Source: an uncultured Methylotenera sp. (GTDB taxonomy: Bacteria; Pseudomonadota; Gammaproteobacteria; Burkholderiales; Methylophilaceae). Taken from it: a DNA stretch of 64,000 bases. Both the position numbers and the translations under genes were made by a program. This document shows positions 51,097 through 59,149 of this stretch, piece after piece. Position 1 is the first letter of the stretch; each line of letters opens with the position of its first letter. The notes under the pieces were generated by a model. It searched no databases and was not told where the DNA came from. It worked only from the letters and a program-made list of their open reading frames with translations. The DNA lies in the NCBI RefSeq assembly GCF_946479685.1, contig NZ_CAMLGS010000010.1, forward strand, positions 4,998 to 68,997. The letters run 5' to 3'.

Positions 51097-51924
51097 ATGG
51101 TGTCAAGTTCAGAGTTAGCGGTGAATCCTCACTTCTTCTTGGATCCTGTTGCGAGCCGTGTAGAAAGTGCCAGTAAACCAAACGTAAAACCTGTGCCACT
51201 TAAAGCCGCTATTGCATCTTCAACAGAAGATAAAGTTTCTTACAAGATGCTGGTAGCGGTGCTTGTGCTTCACATGACCGGGTTGGTGAGTATCTTGTAT
51301 GCCAAGCCAGAAACCGTAGCGATCGAGAAGCCGCAAACCCCAATGATGGTGAGTTTGGTGAGCCATGTGGAAAACATGCCGGAAGAAAAGCCGCTGCCTG
51401 TGGTTGAGCAAAAACCGGTTGTTAAAAAAGCCGTGGTTAAGCCACAGAAAGTGGTAGAAAAGCCACGCGTGATTAACGATGATGCTGCAAGAAAAATCGA
51501 ACAAAAAGAGCCGGTAACAACAGAGAAAGTGGAAACGCCTGTGGTTGCTGAAAACACACCGGCCGAAGCGGCGCCTGCAGCAAAAGCGACAGAGACTGTG
51601 GCTGAAGTGGCAAAGGCAAAAGCAGCGCCTGAGCCTGCGATTGAGCCGCCAAGCTTTGGTGCAGCTTACCTAAATAACCCGGCTCCAGCATACCCTATGT
51701 CAGCAAGACGTATGGGTGAGCAAGGTAAAGTGCTGCTTAAAGTATTGGTTTCTGAGGATGGCAAAGCCGCCACTGTGCAAGTGGATAGAAGCAGTGGTCA
51801 TAGCAAGCTAGATGAAGCAGCTGTGGAAGCAGTTAAAAAATGGAGTTTTGTGCCAGCAAAACGCAGCAACAAACCCATGAGCGCATACGTATTGGTGCCT
51901 ATCAACTTTTCACTGAATAGTTAA
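51097..51924 (+). CDS. tonB: Energy transducer TonB
   Basis: A 275-residue TonB. Here the membrane anchor is not at the extreme N-terminus: about 48 residues precede the helix (YKMLVAVLVLHMTGLVSILYA). A long Pro/Lys/Glu/Val spacer follows (EKPLPVVEQKPVVKKAVVKP and so on), and then the TonB C-terminal domain, PAPAYPMSARRMGEQGKVLLKVLVSEDGKAATVQVDRSSGHSKLDEAAVEAVKKWSFVPA. It transmits the ExbBD proton-driven force to outer-membrane receptors such as the one at 59150. RBS GGAGG. Confidence 0.92.
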   Translation: MVSSSELAVNPHFFLDPVASRVESASKPNVKPVPLKAAIASSTEDKVSYKMLVAVLVLHMTGLVSILYAKPETVAIEKPQTPMMVSLVSHVENMPEEKPLPVVEQKPVVKKAVVKPQKVVEKPRVINDDAARKIEQKEPVTTEKVETPVVAENTPAEAAPAAKATETVAEVAKAKAAPEPAIEPPSFGAAYLNNPAPAYPMSARRMGEQGKVLLKVLVSEDGKAATVQVDRSSGHSKLDEAAVEAVKKWSFVPAKRSNKPMSAYVLVPINFSLNS

Positions 51925-51993
51925 GCCACAAAACTTAAGCTGAAAGACTTAGGCCGTAAGATTGATAAACAGATTACAAATGAAGCGAGGTAA

Positions 51994-52746
51994 ATGATGC
52001 AAAACGGGTATGAATTTAATAGTTGGGAATTTATCACTGCGGGCGGCCCGGTTTCTATGCTGGTAGCCTTGGTCTTGCTAGTGATGTCAGTTGCCAGCTG
52101 GTATTTTATTGTGGCAAAAAGCATCTCTGTATGGCGTGCACGTAGTGCCTATAAAGCTTACCTTGCAGCGTTTTGGCAAGCGCCAAGTTTAGCGGCTGCA
52201 GTTAAGCAAGGTCAGCAAGCTGCTACTGGCAGCATGGCGAGATTGGCAGAAAAAGCAGTGCAGGCCGCTGAACATCATAAATTGCACGCAGGTAAAGCGG
52301 CAGACATGGTTGCGCAAGACGAGTTTGTGGCGCGCGCGATGAACCGTAGTATTGCTGAAGAGTCAGCACAAATGGAGAGCGGCCTTACCGTATTGGCATC
52401 TGTAGGCAGCGTGTCTCCATTTGTAGGTTTGTTTGGTACGGTTTGGGGTATTTACCACGCTCTGGCAAGCATTAGCTTAAGCGGCCAGGCAACATTGGAT
52501 AAAGTGGCTGGCCCGGTAGGTGAAGCTTTGATCATGACTGCGTTTGGTTTGGCGGTGGCGATTCCTGCTGTGCTGGCGTACAACGCAATTGTGCGTAGTA
52601 ACCGTGCCTTATCTGCTGAGTTAGAGAAGTTTGGTTATGAGTTGCACACCTTGATTATTACCGGTGCGGTAATCAGCACTAAGCGTGATGCGAAGTCGCA
52701 TGAAGCTGCACAGCAAACTATGCATGTTGTGGGTGCATCAGCATGA
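51994..52746 (+). CDS. exbB: ExbB proton-channel subunit
   Basis: A 250-residue MotA/TolQ/ExbB protein with three membrane helices: PVSMLVALVLLVMSVASWYFIV (about 20-41), VLASVGSVSPFVGLFGTVWGIYHAL (about 131-155) and GEALIMTAFGLAVAIPAVLAYNAIV. The GLFGTVWG motif and the position between tonB and exbD fix the identity. It is 69 bp after tonB and its stop overlaps the exbD start. Confidence 0.93.
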   Translation: MMQNGYEFNSWEFITAGGPVSMLVALVLLVMSVASWYFIVAKSISVWRARSAYKAYLAAFWQAPSLAAAVKQGQQAATGSMARLAEKAVQAAEHHKLHAGKAADMVAQDEFVARAMNRSIAEESAQMESGLTVLASVGSVSPFVGLFGTVWGIYHALASISLSGQATLDKVAGPVGEALIMTAFGLAVAIPAVLAYNAIVRSNRALSAELEKFGYELHTLIITGAVISTKRDAKSHEAAQQTMHVVGASA

Positions 52747-53162
52747 TAGGGTCAGGGAATAATGCGGGTGTTACCTCGCACTCAGCCCCAATGTCTGAGA
52801 TTAATACAACGCCGCTAGTTGACGTGATGTTAGTGCTGCTGGTGATATTTATTATTACCGCACCTTTACTGACACATGCGGTAAAGATTGATTTGCCACA
52901 AACCAGCAGTCAACCGATTCCTGAAAAACCTGAAGTGATTTCAATTGCGATTGATGCAGCAGGTAAGATGTACTGGAATGATGCGCCGCTGGTAGATGGT
53001 GAGTTGAAATCAAAATTACAGCAAGTGGCTCAGAAAAAGCCGCAGCCAGAGTTGAATATACGTGCAGACAAAGAAACGCGTTATCAGCTGTTGGCTGAGT
53101 TGATGGCAGATGCACAAAATGCAGGAGTTACTAAATTAGGCTTTGTGAGCGAGAGTAAGTAG
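52743..53162 (+). CDS. exbD: ExbD biopolymer-transport protein
   Basis: A 139-residue ExbD/TolR protein. After a short cytoplasmic N-terminus (SEINTTPLVDVMLVLLVIFIITAPL, including the functional Asp in PLVDVML) comes a single helix and a periplasmic domain with LNIRADKETRYQLLAELMADAQNAGVTKLGFVSE. Four-base overlap with exbB. Followed by a strong terminator, so it is the last gene of the Fur promoter 2 unit. Confidence 0.93.
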   Translation: MIGSGNNAGVTSHSAPMSEINTTPLVDVMLVLLVIFIITAPLLTHAVKIDLPQTSSQPIPEKPEVISIAIDAAGKMYWNDAPLVDGELKSKLQQVAQKKPQPELNIRADKETRYQLLAELMADAQNAGVTKLGFVSESK

Positions 53163-53190
53163 TTGCTTATGTGATGGGTAAGTTAAAAAT

Positions 53191-53218
53191 GGCGCAGTGA
53201 ATACTGCGCCATTTTTTT
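53191..53218 (+). terminator. Intrinsic terminator after exbD
   Basis: Stem GGCGCAGT (53191-53198) / ACTGCGCC (53203-53210) followed by A and seven T. Confidence 0.92.
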
Positions 53219-53319
53219 GTATTGTGCTTAGGTTTTAAGTCACAATAAATTTTACAACTATGATTAATGTGGGAATAGGGTGATAGATATGTCGTTGCTT
53301 AGCATTTTAGCAACCTTCA

Positions 53320-53493
53320 TTATTCGGATTTTTCTGGCTTGCTGAGAGCAATAAATAAAAGAGCAAATATGCCAAAGAAGAAGCCAATCGTACCCCATTG
53401 AACAGGACTGCAAGCCATAGTCTTTGCGATGTAATGGCATGCAATAGCCGAGGGGATGATGGTGATGATATAAAAGGTTAATAATGTTTCCAT
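53320..53493 (-). CDS. Small two-helix membrane protein (57 residues)
   Basis: The frame (ATG 53493, stop TAA 53322-53320) encodes METLLTFYIITIIPSAIA, CHYIAKTMACSPVQWG, TIGFFFGIFALLFIALSKPEKSE: two hydrophobic segments and a polar loop with two cysteines. GGA lies just upstream (CATGGAATAATG). It follows the secreted protein gene at 53953-53543 by 49 bp and is probably co-transcribed. I do not recognise the family; similar small proteins with a W-G-TIGFFFG motif occur as membrane proteins of unknown function. Confidence 0.6.
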   Translation of the reverse strand: METLLTFYIITIIPSAIACHYIAKTMACSPVQWGTIGFFFGIFALLFIALSKPEKSE

Positions 53494-53542
53494 TATTCCA
53501 TGTTGCCTAACGTTTGAATGAAGGGGCTGGTTTTGGCAGCTC

Positions 53543-53953
53543 TCATTTGAGTGGTTGGTAAGAGCTCCACTGTTTTTGTTGAGTTCGCCATTGTTTCAAT
53601 GTCATCGGATCTCCGCCAGTAATGTCATCAACAAGAACATGTTTGTCTTTATCTCGAATGTAAAATTGATTCCAGCGAGTATATTTTTCGGGCGTATCTT
53701 CAAATAAAGTAACTGACCAATAACATTGACCATCAATCAATGATTGATGGTCGAAACTTGGGATTGTTGTTACTTTTCTACCAGGTGTAGCGTATACCAG
53801 TTTTCTCCAAGCTTTTACTTCAGGCAAGGTGTATATAAAAGTTTCAGCCTTTAAGTATGAGGTTGACCCTTCAGCGTTTGCATCACAAGTCGCAAAAGTT
53901 ATGGACGGTAATAAGAGTCCGAAAACTAACGCAGGGTAGAACAGTTTATGCAT
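53543..53953 (-). CDS. Unknown secreted protein (136 residues)
   Basis: A signal peptide (MHKLFYPALVFGLLLPSITFATC) is followed by about 115 residues containing CDANAEG...DGQCYWSVTLFEDTPEKYTRWNQFYIRD. Two cysteines could form a disulfide. I do not recognise the family. It is probably transcribed with the 57-residue membrane protein. No regulatory motif was identified upstream. Confidence 0.7.
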   Translation of the reverse strand: MHKLFYPALVFGLLLPSITFATCDANAEGSTSYLKAETFIYTLPEVKAWRKLVYATPGRKVTTIPSFDHQSLIDGQCYWSVTLFEDTPEKYTRWNQFYIRDKDKHVLVDDITGGDPMTLKQWRTQQKQWSSYQPLK

Positions 53954-54164
53954 TAAGCTCTAGTGGTAATAATAGAGATCCAAAGAGCCCTATATTTATC
54001 GTTGAGTATTTGAAATGCATGGATTCGATCCCCTTTCAGGCTTCTGATTGCATATCAGTCTCTACATCACATATTGATGTAGAGAGAAACATCGAGAAAA
54101 CATTCTAGCCTAAGTTTACTCAAACAGAAAACTAGGGTGTTGATGGCTCTCTTATCATGATGGT

Positions 54165-55388
54165 TTACTGATAACGTAATGCCTCAATCGGGTTTAGCCT
54201 TGCAGCTTTGCGTGCCGGATAGAACCCAAAAAATACGCCGATGCTGGCTGCAACACCAAAAGCAATAGCGACAGAATTTGCCGAAATAATAATCTCTGCT
54301 TTGGTGATGGTGTTGACCATGATGGCGCCGCCCACGCCTATGGCAATGCCGATTAAGCAGCCCACAATAGAGATGACGATGGCCTCTAGCAGGAATTGCA
54401 GCAGAATGTCGCGCTGGCGTGCGCCAATCGCCATGCGTATGCCGATTTCACGGGTGCGCTCGGTTACCGATACCAGCATGATGTTCATGATGCCAATACC
54501 GCCTACCAGTAAAGAAACCGAAGCAATAGCCCCTAGCAGTAGCGACATGGTACGTGTGGTTTCGGCTGCTGAGTTGGCAATAGCGGTGAGGTTGCGTACT
54601 GAGAAGTCACTGTCAGTACCCTCTCGAATATTGTGGCGCTGGTTCAATAAACTGTTCAGGCTATCTTCGACCATGGTCATAGCGTTGTCAGACTCTGCCT
54701 GTACCATGATTTGGCGCACACTGCCCGGCAGTTGGTTGCCAAACAGCTTGCGCTGAGCGGTGGTGAGCGGCACGATAATGGTGTCATCCTGATCGCGGCC
54801 ATCCAGCGTTTGGCCTTTGCTATCCAGTACGCCTAGAATCACAAAAGGACTTTGCTTGATGCGTATGGTTTTGCCGATAGGGTCAATATTGTCACCAAAG
54901 ATATTCTGCACTATGGTTTTGCCTACCAATGCCACACGGGTGGCTGAACGCAGGTCTGACTCAGAGAAGGCATAGCCATCACTTAAGCCCCAGCCGCGTA
55001 TTTCTAAATAACTGGGCGTGGTGCCAATGATATCGGTATTCCAGTTGTTACTGCCAAACACGATTTGCGCCTTGCCCATGGTTACCGGTGCAACGCCAAT
55101 CACACCGTCCAGTTCAGTCACTGCGTTTGCGTCTTTTACGTTCAGTGATGGCGCGTTGCCTGTAGCTGATCTGGCACCACCTGCAGTTGGTGGCCCTGAG
55201 AGCACAACAAATAGGTTGCTCCCCATAGCGCTGATGGAGCGCTTCACTGATGCTTCTGCACCTTGGCCTATCGCCATCATCAATACTACCGCGCTTACGC
55301 CTATCACCATGCCTAGCATGGTTAGAAAGGTGCGTAAACGGTTGGCACCCATGGCGTGCCATGCTTCACCTAGCATTGCAGTAAACAT
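54165..55388 (-). CDS. MacB-type ABC permease
   Basis: A 407-residue permease with a first helix after LRTFLTMLGMVIGVSAVVLMMAIGQGAEASVK, a large periplasmic MacB_PCD domain (about 45-270) and a C-terminal FtsX domain with three helices (MSLLLGAIASVSLLVGGIGIMNIMLVSVTERTREIGIRMAIGAR). Unlike E. coli MacB, its ATPase is a separate gene (55388-56140). Such systems with MacA and TolC export macrolides, peptides or siderophores. It is the last gene of the exporter operon, in order TolC, MacA, ATPase, permease. Confidence 0.92.
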   Translation of the reverse strand: MFTAMLGEAWHAMGANRLRTFLTMLGMVIGVSAVVLMMAIGQGAEASVKRSISAMGSNLFVVLSGPPTAGGARSATGNAPSLNVKDANAVTELDGVIGVAPVTMGKAQIVFGSNNWNTDIIGTTPSYLEIRGWGLSDGYAFSESDLRSATRVALVGKTIVQNIFGDNIDPIGKTIRIKQSPFVILGVLDSKGQTLDGRDQDDTIIVPLTTAQRKLFGNQLPGSVRQIMVQAESDNAMTMVEDSLNSLLNQRHNIREGTDSDFSVRNLTAIANSAAETTRTMSLLLGAIASVSLLVGGIGIMNIMLVSVTERTREIGIRMAIGARQRDILLQFLLEAIVISIVGCLIGIAIGVGGAIMVNTITKAEIIISANSVAIAFGVAASIGVFFGFYPARKAARLNPIEALRYQ

Positions 55389-56140
55389 TAAAGTGCCTCA
55401 TTCATGGGTTGCGTCATAGGTTGCCTGGCCGTCATGCCAATTTCCTTGGTGCGGGTGTCTTGCACAATGCGTCCATCTAAAAAACGCACTTGGCGACTGG
55501 CATGTTCTGCAATGTCGGGTTCATGCGTCACTAATACGATGGTGATTCCTTCTTGGTTGAGCTCAGAAAATAGCGCCATGATTTCTTCGCTGGTTGCGCT
55601 GTCCAGGTTGCCTGTAGGCTCGTCTGCCAGTATCAGCCTAGGTTTGTTTACTAGGGCGCGCGCAATGGCCACACGCTGCTGCTGGCCGCCGGAAATTTGG
55701 TTGGGGCGTGAATTTAAGTATTTAGCCAGGCCTACTTTCTCTAACAGCAGTTTGGCGCGGGCGTGACGTTCAGCTTTGTCTACGCCGGCATACACCAGTG
55801 GCAGCGCCACGTTATCCAGCAGGCTGGAGCGTGCGAGCAAGTTAAACCCCTGAAACACAAAGCCTATGGTCTTGTTGCGCACTTGCGCCACGGCATTTTG
55901 CTCCATGTTGGCAACAGGGTGGCCATCTAGTATGTACTCGCCTTTGCTCGGTTTATCCAGGCAGCCCAGTATGTTCATAAACGTGGATTTGCCAGAACCG
56001 GAGTGCCCCATAATGGCTACGTAGTCACCATTTTCTATGCTTAGGTTTACGTCCTTTAGCACGGGGAATGGTCCAGCAGCCGTCTGGTAATCTTTATAGA
56101 GTTGATGGACTTCAATAACGCTGTTTTGCATGGTTAACAT
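55388..56140 (-). CDS. MacB/LolD-type ABC ATPase
   Basis: A 250-residue ATPase. Walker A is GHSGSGKST, signature ISGGQQQRVAIARAL, Walker B LILADEPTGNLDS, H-loop VTHEP. The sequence belongs to the MacB/FtsE/LolD group. It adjoins the MacA-like adaptor (5 bp gap) and the permease (1-bp overlap), completing a split MacB. Start is ATG 56140 or 56131. Confidence 0.93.
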   Translation of the reverse strand: MLTMQNSVIEVHQLYKDYQTAAGPFPVLKDVNLSIENGDYVAIMGHSGSGKSTFMNILGCLDKPSKGEYILDGHPVANMEQNAVAQVRNKTIGFVFQGFNLLARSSLLDNVALPLVYAGVDKAERHARAKLLLEKVGLAKYLNSRPNQISGGQQQRVAIARALVNKPRLILADEPTGNLDSATSEEIMALFSELNQEGITIVLVTHEPDIAEHASRQVRFLDGRIVQDTRTKEIGMTARQPMTQPMNEAL

Positions 56141-56145
56141 CCAGT

Positions 56146-57360
56146 CTAGAACATTCTTGGCCCGCGCATATTGCCGCCTGATTGGGCTTGCCCGTTGCCT
56201 TGCAGTTCAGCCACAATCACCTGTGCGCCTATGTCGACACCATGCGTTTTCAAGTTTTGACCTGTAATCTCGGTATAGCGTCCGTCTGTGATGCCGGTAT
56301 GTACCTTCACCGCCAATGGTTTGCCATCCTTTAAGATATAAATGCTACCCGTGTTGAGGTCTGCACCTTTGTTGCCTCGTTTGCGTCCATTGGCATTCTT
56401 GCCAGCGTCTTTTTTGCCGCCATCTGCATTGTTGTCATCGGTTTTCGGTTTATAGCGCAGTGCTGCATTTGGCACTAACCATGCCTGCTCGCGTTTGGCT
56501 ACCCCAATGTTCACATAAGCGGTCATGCCTGGCAGCAGTAGCTGCTCGTTGTTATCTACCGAGATGACTACGTCGTAAGTGACGACGTTGGAGGTGTTGG
56601 TGGGGTTAAGGCGCACTTGTTTGACCACCCCCTCAAAGTTGCGGTTGGGGTATGCATCTACGTTGAACTTAGTTACTTGCCCCACTTTGATATTACCGAT
56701 ATCGGCCTCGGCAAAGCTGGAGTTGATTTGCATTTTGGATAAATCTTGTGCAATTTTAATCAGGGTCGGGGTTTGAAAGCTCGCTGCTACGGTTTGCCCA
56801 ACATCTACCACACGGTCAACCACCACCCCAGACACCGGTGAGCGGATGATGGTGAAGTTAAGGTTGGTTTGGTCGCGCGCCAGTAAGCCGCGGGCACTGT
56901 CCAGCTGTGCTTTAGCTGATTTTAATACTTGCACTGCGGTATCTAGTTCCTGTTTTGATACAAACTCTTGCGTATAAAGTTGGCGTATGCGTTTTTCATT
57001 AGCCTGTGCTAATTCAACTGCTGCCTGGTTGTTGCGCACACTGGCTTGTGATTGGCTGATTTGCGCCATAAATAGCGAGTTATCCAGTTCTAATAGCACT
57101 TGGTCTTTTTTCACAGCATCGTTAAAGTCCACATACAGCTTTTTAACGATACCGGACACCTGCGTACCCACGCTTACCAGTGTTACCGGATTAAGTGTGC
57201 CATTTGCCGATACTGTCTGTTCAATATCCCCCTGGGTAATTTCTGCCAGGCGATAAGTATCAGCAGGATTGGCTTGGTGTGTACGCTGGTAATAGAAATA
57301 AGCAGCGGTAGTTAATGCAATCAGCGCAATAGTCAGGATGATGTTTTTTAATAATTTCAT
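56146..57360 (-). CDS. MacA-type periplasmic adaptor
   Basis: A 404-residue membrane fusion protein with an N-terminal anchor (NIILTIALIALTTAAYFYYQ). The adaptor repeats are TVSANGTLNPVTLVSVGTQVSGIVKKLYVDFNDAVKKDQVLLELD and IIRSPVSGVVVDRVVDVGQTVAASFQTPTLIKIAQ. A Lys/Asn/Gly-rich loop (KTDDNNADGGKKDAGKNANG, about 303-322) is an unusual insertion between the beta-barrel and membrane-proximal domains. It links the ABC transporter to TolC. Confidence 0.92.
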   Translation of the reverse strand: MKLLKNIILTIALIALTTAAYFYYQRTHQANPADTYRLAEITQGDIEQTVSANGTLNPVTLVSVGTQVSGIVKKLYVDFNDAVKKDQVLLELDNSLFMAQISQSQASVRNNQAAVELAQANEKRIRQLYTQEFVSKQELDTAVQVLKSAKAQLDSARGLLARDQTNLNFTIIRSPVSGVVVDRVVDVGQTVAASFQTPTLIKIAQDLSKMQINSSFAEADIGNIKVGQVTKFNVDAYPNRNFEGVVKQVRLNPTNTSNVVTYDVVISVDNNEQLLLPGMTAYVNIGVAKREQAWLVPNAALRYKPKTDDNNADGGKKDAGKNANGRKRGNKGADLNTGSIYILKDGKPLAVKVHTGITDGRYTEITGQNLKTHGVDIGAQVIVAELQGNGQAQSGGNMRGPRMF

Positions 57361-57366
57361 AGCGGG

Positions 57367-58878
57367 CTAATCTATTGATGGAGTATTAGTGGCAGGCAAG
57401 GTATTACCAGTTGCGCTTGGCAGTGACTGAATCATGGCGTGATCCAAAGTGCCCATCGCTTGAGCCAGCGTCGCGCGGGTAATATTGGCGTTAAGTGCGG
57501 CCTGAATTTTCTGTTGCTGCGCATTAGCTAAGGCACTTTGCGCGTTCAGTGCGTCAATAATATTGCCTACGCCCGCTTTGTAGCGTCCGAGCGCTACCTT
57601 GTAAGACTGTTCAGCGCTTGCCTGTAGTACTTCGGTGGCGCTTACCGATTGCACTGCGGTACGCAAGTTCTGGTAGGCCGTCCATACATCTAATGAGATT
57701 TGCAGTCGCAAACGGTCGCGCTGTGCTGCACGTAAGTCCGCAGTGGCCTCTGCTGCGCGTATTCTGTAGGTTGGCGCGTAGCCGTTAAATAGCGGGATAG
57801 CCACCGTTAAGCCTAGTGTTGAGTTGTTGCTGATTGCCAGACTGGAGCCGTCTTGCAGGTTGTTAGACATAGAAACCGAAATAGTGGGCTTGGCTGCGGC
57901 CTTGCTTGCGTCAATACTAGCTTGTGCGGCTTTTAGCTGCGCTTCACTGGCAATCAGGTCGGGACGGCGCGCACTGGCCTGTTCTATCAGTAAATTCACA
58001 TTGCTTAGTATGTTGGCGGATGGCGTGGCGGTGTTGCTTACTACGCGTATTTGCTGATTGGCGGGTAAGCCCATCACGTTGGCTAAACTGCCATAAGCGG
58101 TTTGCAGGCTGCCCTCATTGGTAATGCGAGCCAATGTGAGTTGTGCGTAAGCAGTTTGCGCCTGTAGTTTATCTGCGGGTGTAGCTACTCCAGCGTTATA
58201 CCTTGCCTCGGCGGCTTTAAAGCTCTCGCTGCTGGCGCGCTCTGCTTCTAGTGCCGCGTCTACTGCGGCAATCTTGGCTTGCACTTGGTAAAAGGCAACT
58301 ATGGCGGCAAGTAGCACGCTTTGTACCGTGCTGTTTTGGCTTGCGCTGGCGGAAAGTAGCAATTGGCGCGCGCTCTCTAAGTTGGCATTGCGGTTACCAA
58401 AATCATATAACAGATAGCTAGCGACTAGGCTATTACTTAAATTGAGGTTGGGGTTGCTGCGCGTTGTTGATTCTGGATGCAGTACGCTTAGGTTGCCACC
58501 AATGTTGTCGGTTAACGTAGGCAGGTAGGCAGATTTGGCAATACCTAGCTGCGCTGCCTGCACGCGCGCACTGGCCCAGACCTCACTAGTTTGTGGATTG
58601 TTGCACAAGCTAGCATTAGCCACCTCGGCCAAAGTCAGTGGCTGGGCAAGGTCAGATGCTGAGAGCTGCCCTGTGCAAGGTGCATCTGGCGACTGATAGT
58701 CATCTGCAAGCTTGGGTAGTGTAAAGATGTTGGTTTGCAGTGGGTCGTTTTGCTGGCTGTGCTGGTCTTGGTACCAAATGCTACCTTCAGCAAAAGCTGT
58801 GCTGCTAGTCAGTAATAGGCTAGCTACATATAAGCGTATGTTTATGTTGGTTTTCGGCACAATGTAATATCGAATCAT
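57367..58878 (-). CDS. TolC-family outer-membrane channel
   Basis: A 503-residue TolC protein with signal peptide (LYVASLLLTSSTAFAEG) and a polar N-terminal extension, then the two OEP repeats (TLAEVANASLCNNPQTSEVWASARVQAAQLGIAKSAYLPTL and RRPDLIASEAQLKAAQASIDASKAAAKPTI). It heads the minus-strand exporter operon; it lies 6 bp before the MacA gene. A Fur box in the region upstream is shared with the divergent siderophore receptor gene. Confidence 0.92.
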   Translation of the reverse strand: MIRYYIVPKTNINIRLYVASLLLTSSTAFAEGSIWYQDQHSQQNDPLQTNIFTLPKLADDYQSPDAPCTGQLSASDLAQPLTLAEVANASLCNNPQTSEVWASARVQAAQLGIAKSAYLPTLTDNIGGNLSVLHPESTTRSNPNLNLSNSLVASYLLYDFGNRNANLESARQLLLSASASQNSTVQSVLLAAIVAFYQVQAKIAAVDAALEAERASSESFKAAEARYNAGVATPADKLQAQTAYAQLTLARITNEGSLQTAYGSLANVMGLPANQQIRVVSNTATPSANILSNVNLLIEQASARRPDLIASEAQLKAAQASIDASKAAAKPTISVSMSNNLQDGSSLAISNNSTLGLTVAIPLFNGYAPTYRIRAAEATADLRAAQRDRLRLQISLDVWTAYQNLRTAVQSVSATEVLQASAEQSYKVALGRYKAGVGNIIDALNAQSALANAQQQKIQAALNANITRATLAQAMGTLDHAMIQSLPSATGNTLPATNTPSID

Positions 58879-58992
58879 TCTTAAAATTGAAGTGTACGTT
58901 GCTAGCTTTCTTCATCAGCAGTCAATGCTATCGATGCTGAATATGGCTGTTAATGATTATGAAGCTAATCATACATAATAGTTGCAATTCTA

Positions 58993-59011
58993 AATGAGAA
59001 CAGTTATCATT
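58993..59011. promoter_or_regulatory. Fur box 3, between exporter and siderophore receptor
   Basis: AATGAGAACAGTTATCATT; the core TGAGAAC-A-GTTATCA keeps the palindrome with three mismatches from the 7-1-7 consensus. It is 115 bp from the TolC start and 139 bp from the receptor start, so it may control both. Confidence 0.7.
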
Positions 59012-59149
59012 AGCAGCTTAATTTACCTAGTTTTACATTTGTATGTCTTATGTAAAGCTTAATTTCAACTTTTAGCCAGCCAGTAAGTGTTGCACATGCA
59101 ATAGACTTAGTTAGCCAGCGATTGACATTTATCATTAGGACACTAAAGC

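Noticed and set aside
53857..54108. 83-codon plus-strand ORF
   Set aside because: It lies mostly over the minus-strand secreted protein gene and shows no family pattern.
54165..56140. LolCDE lipoprotein transporter
   Set aside because: The permease has the MacB periplasmic domain and the neighbours are MacA- and TolC-like, so a MacAB type fits better.
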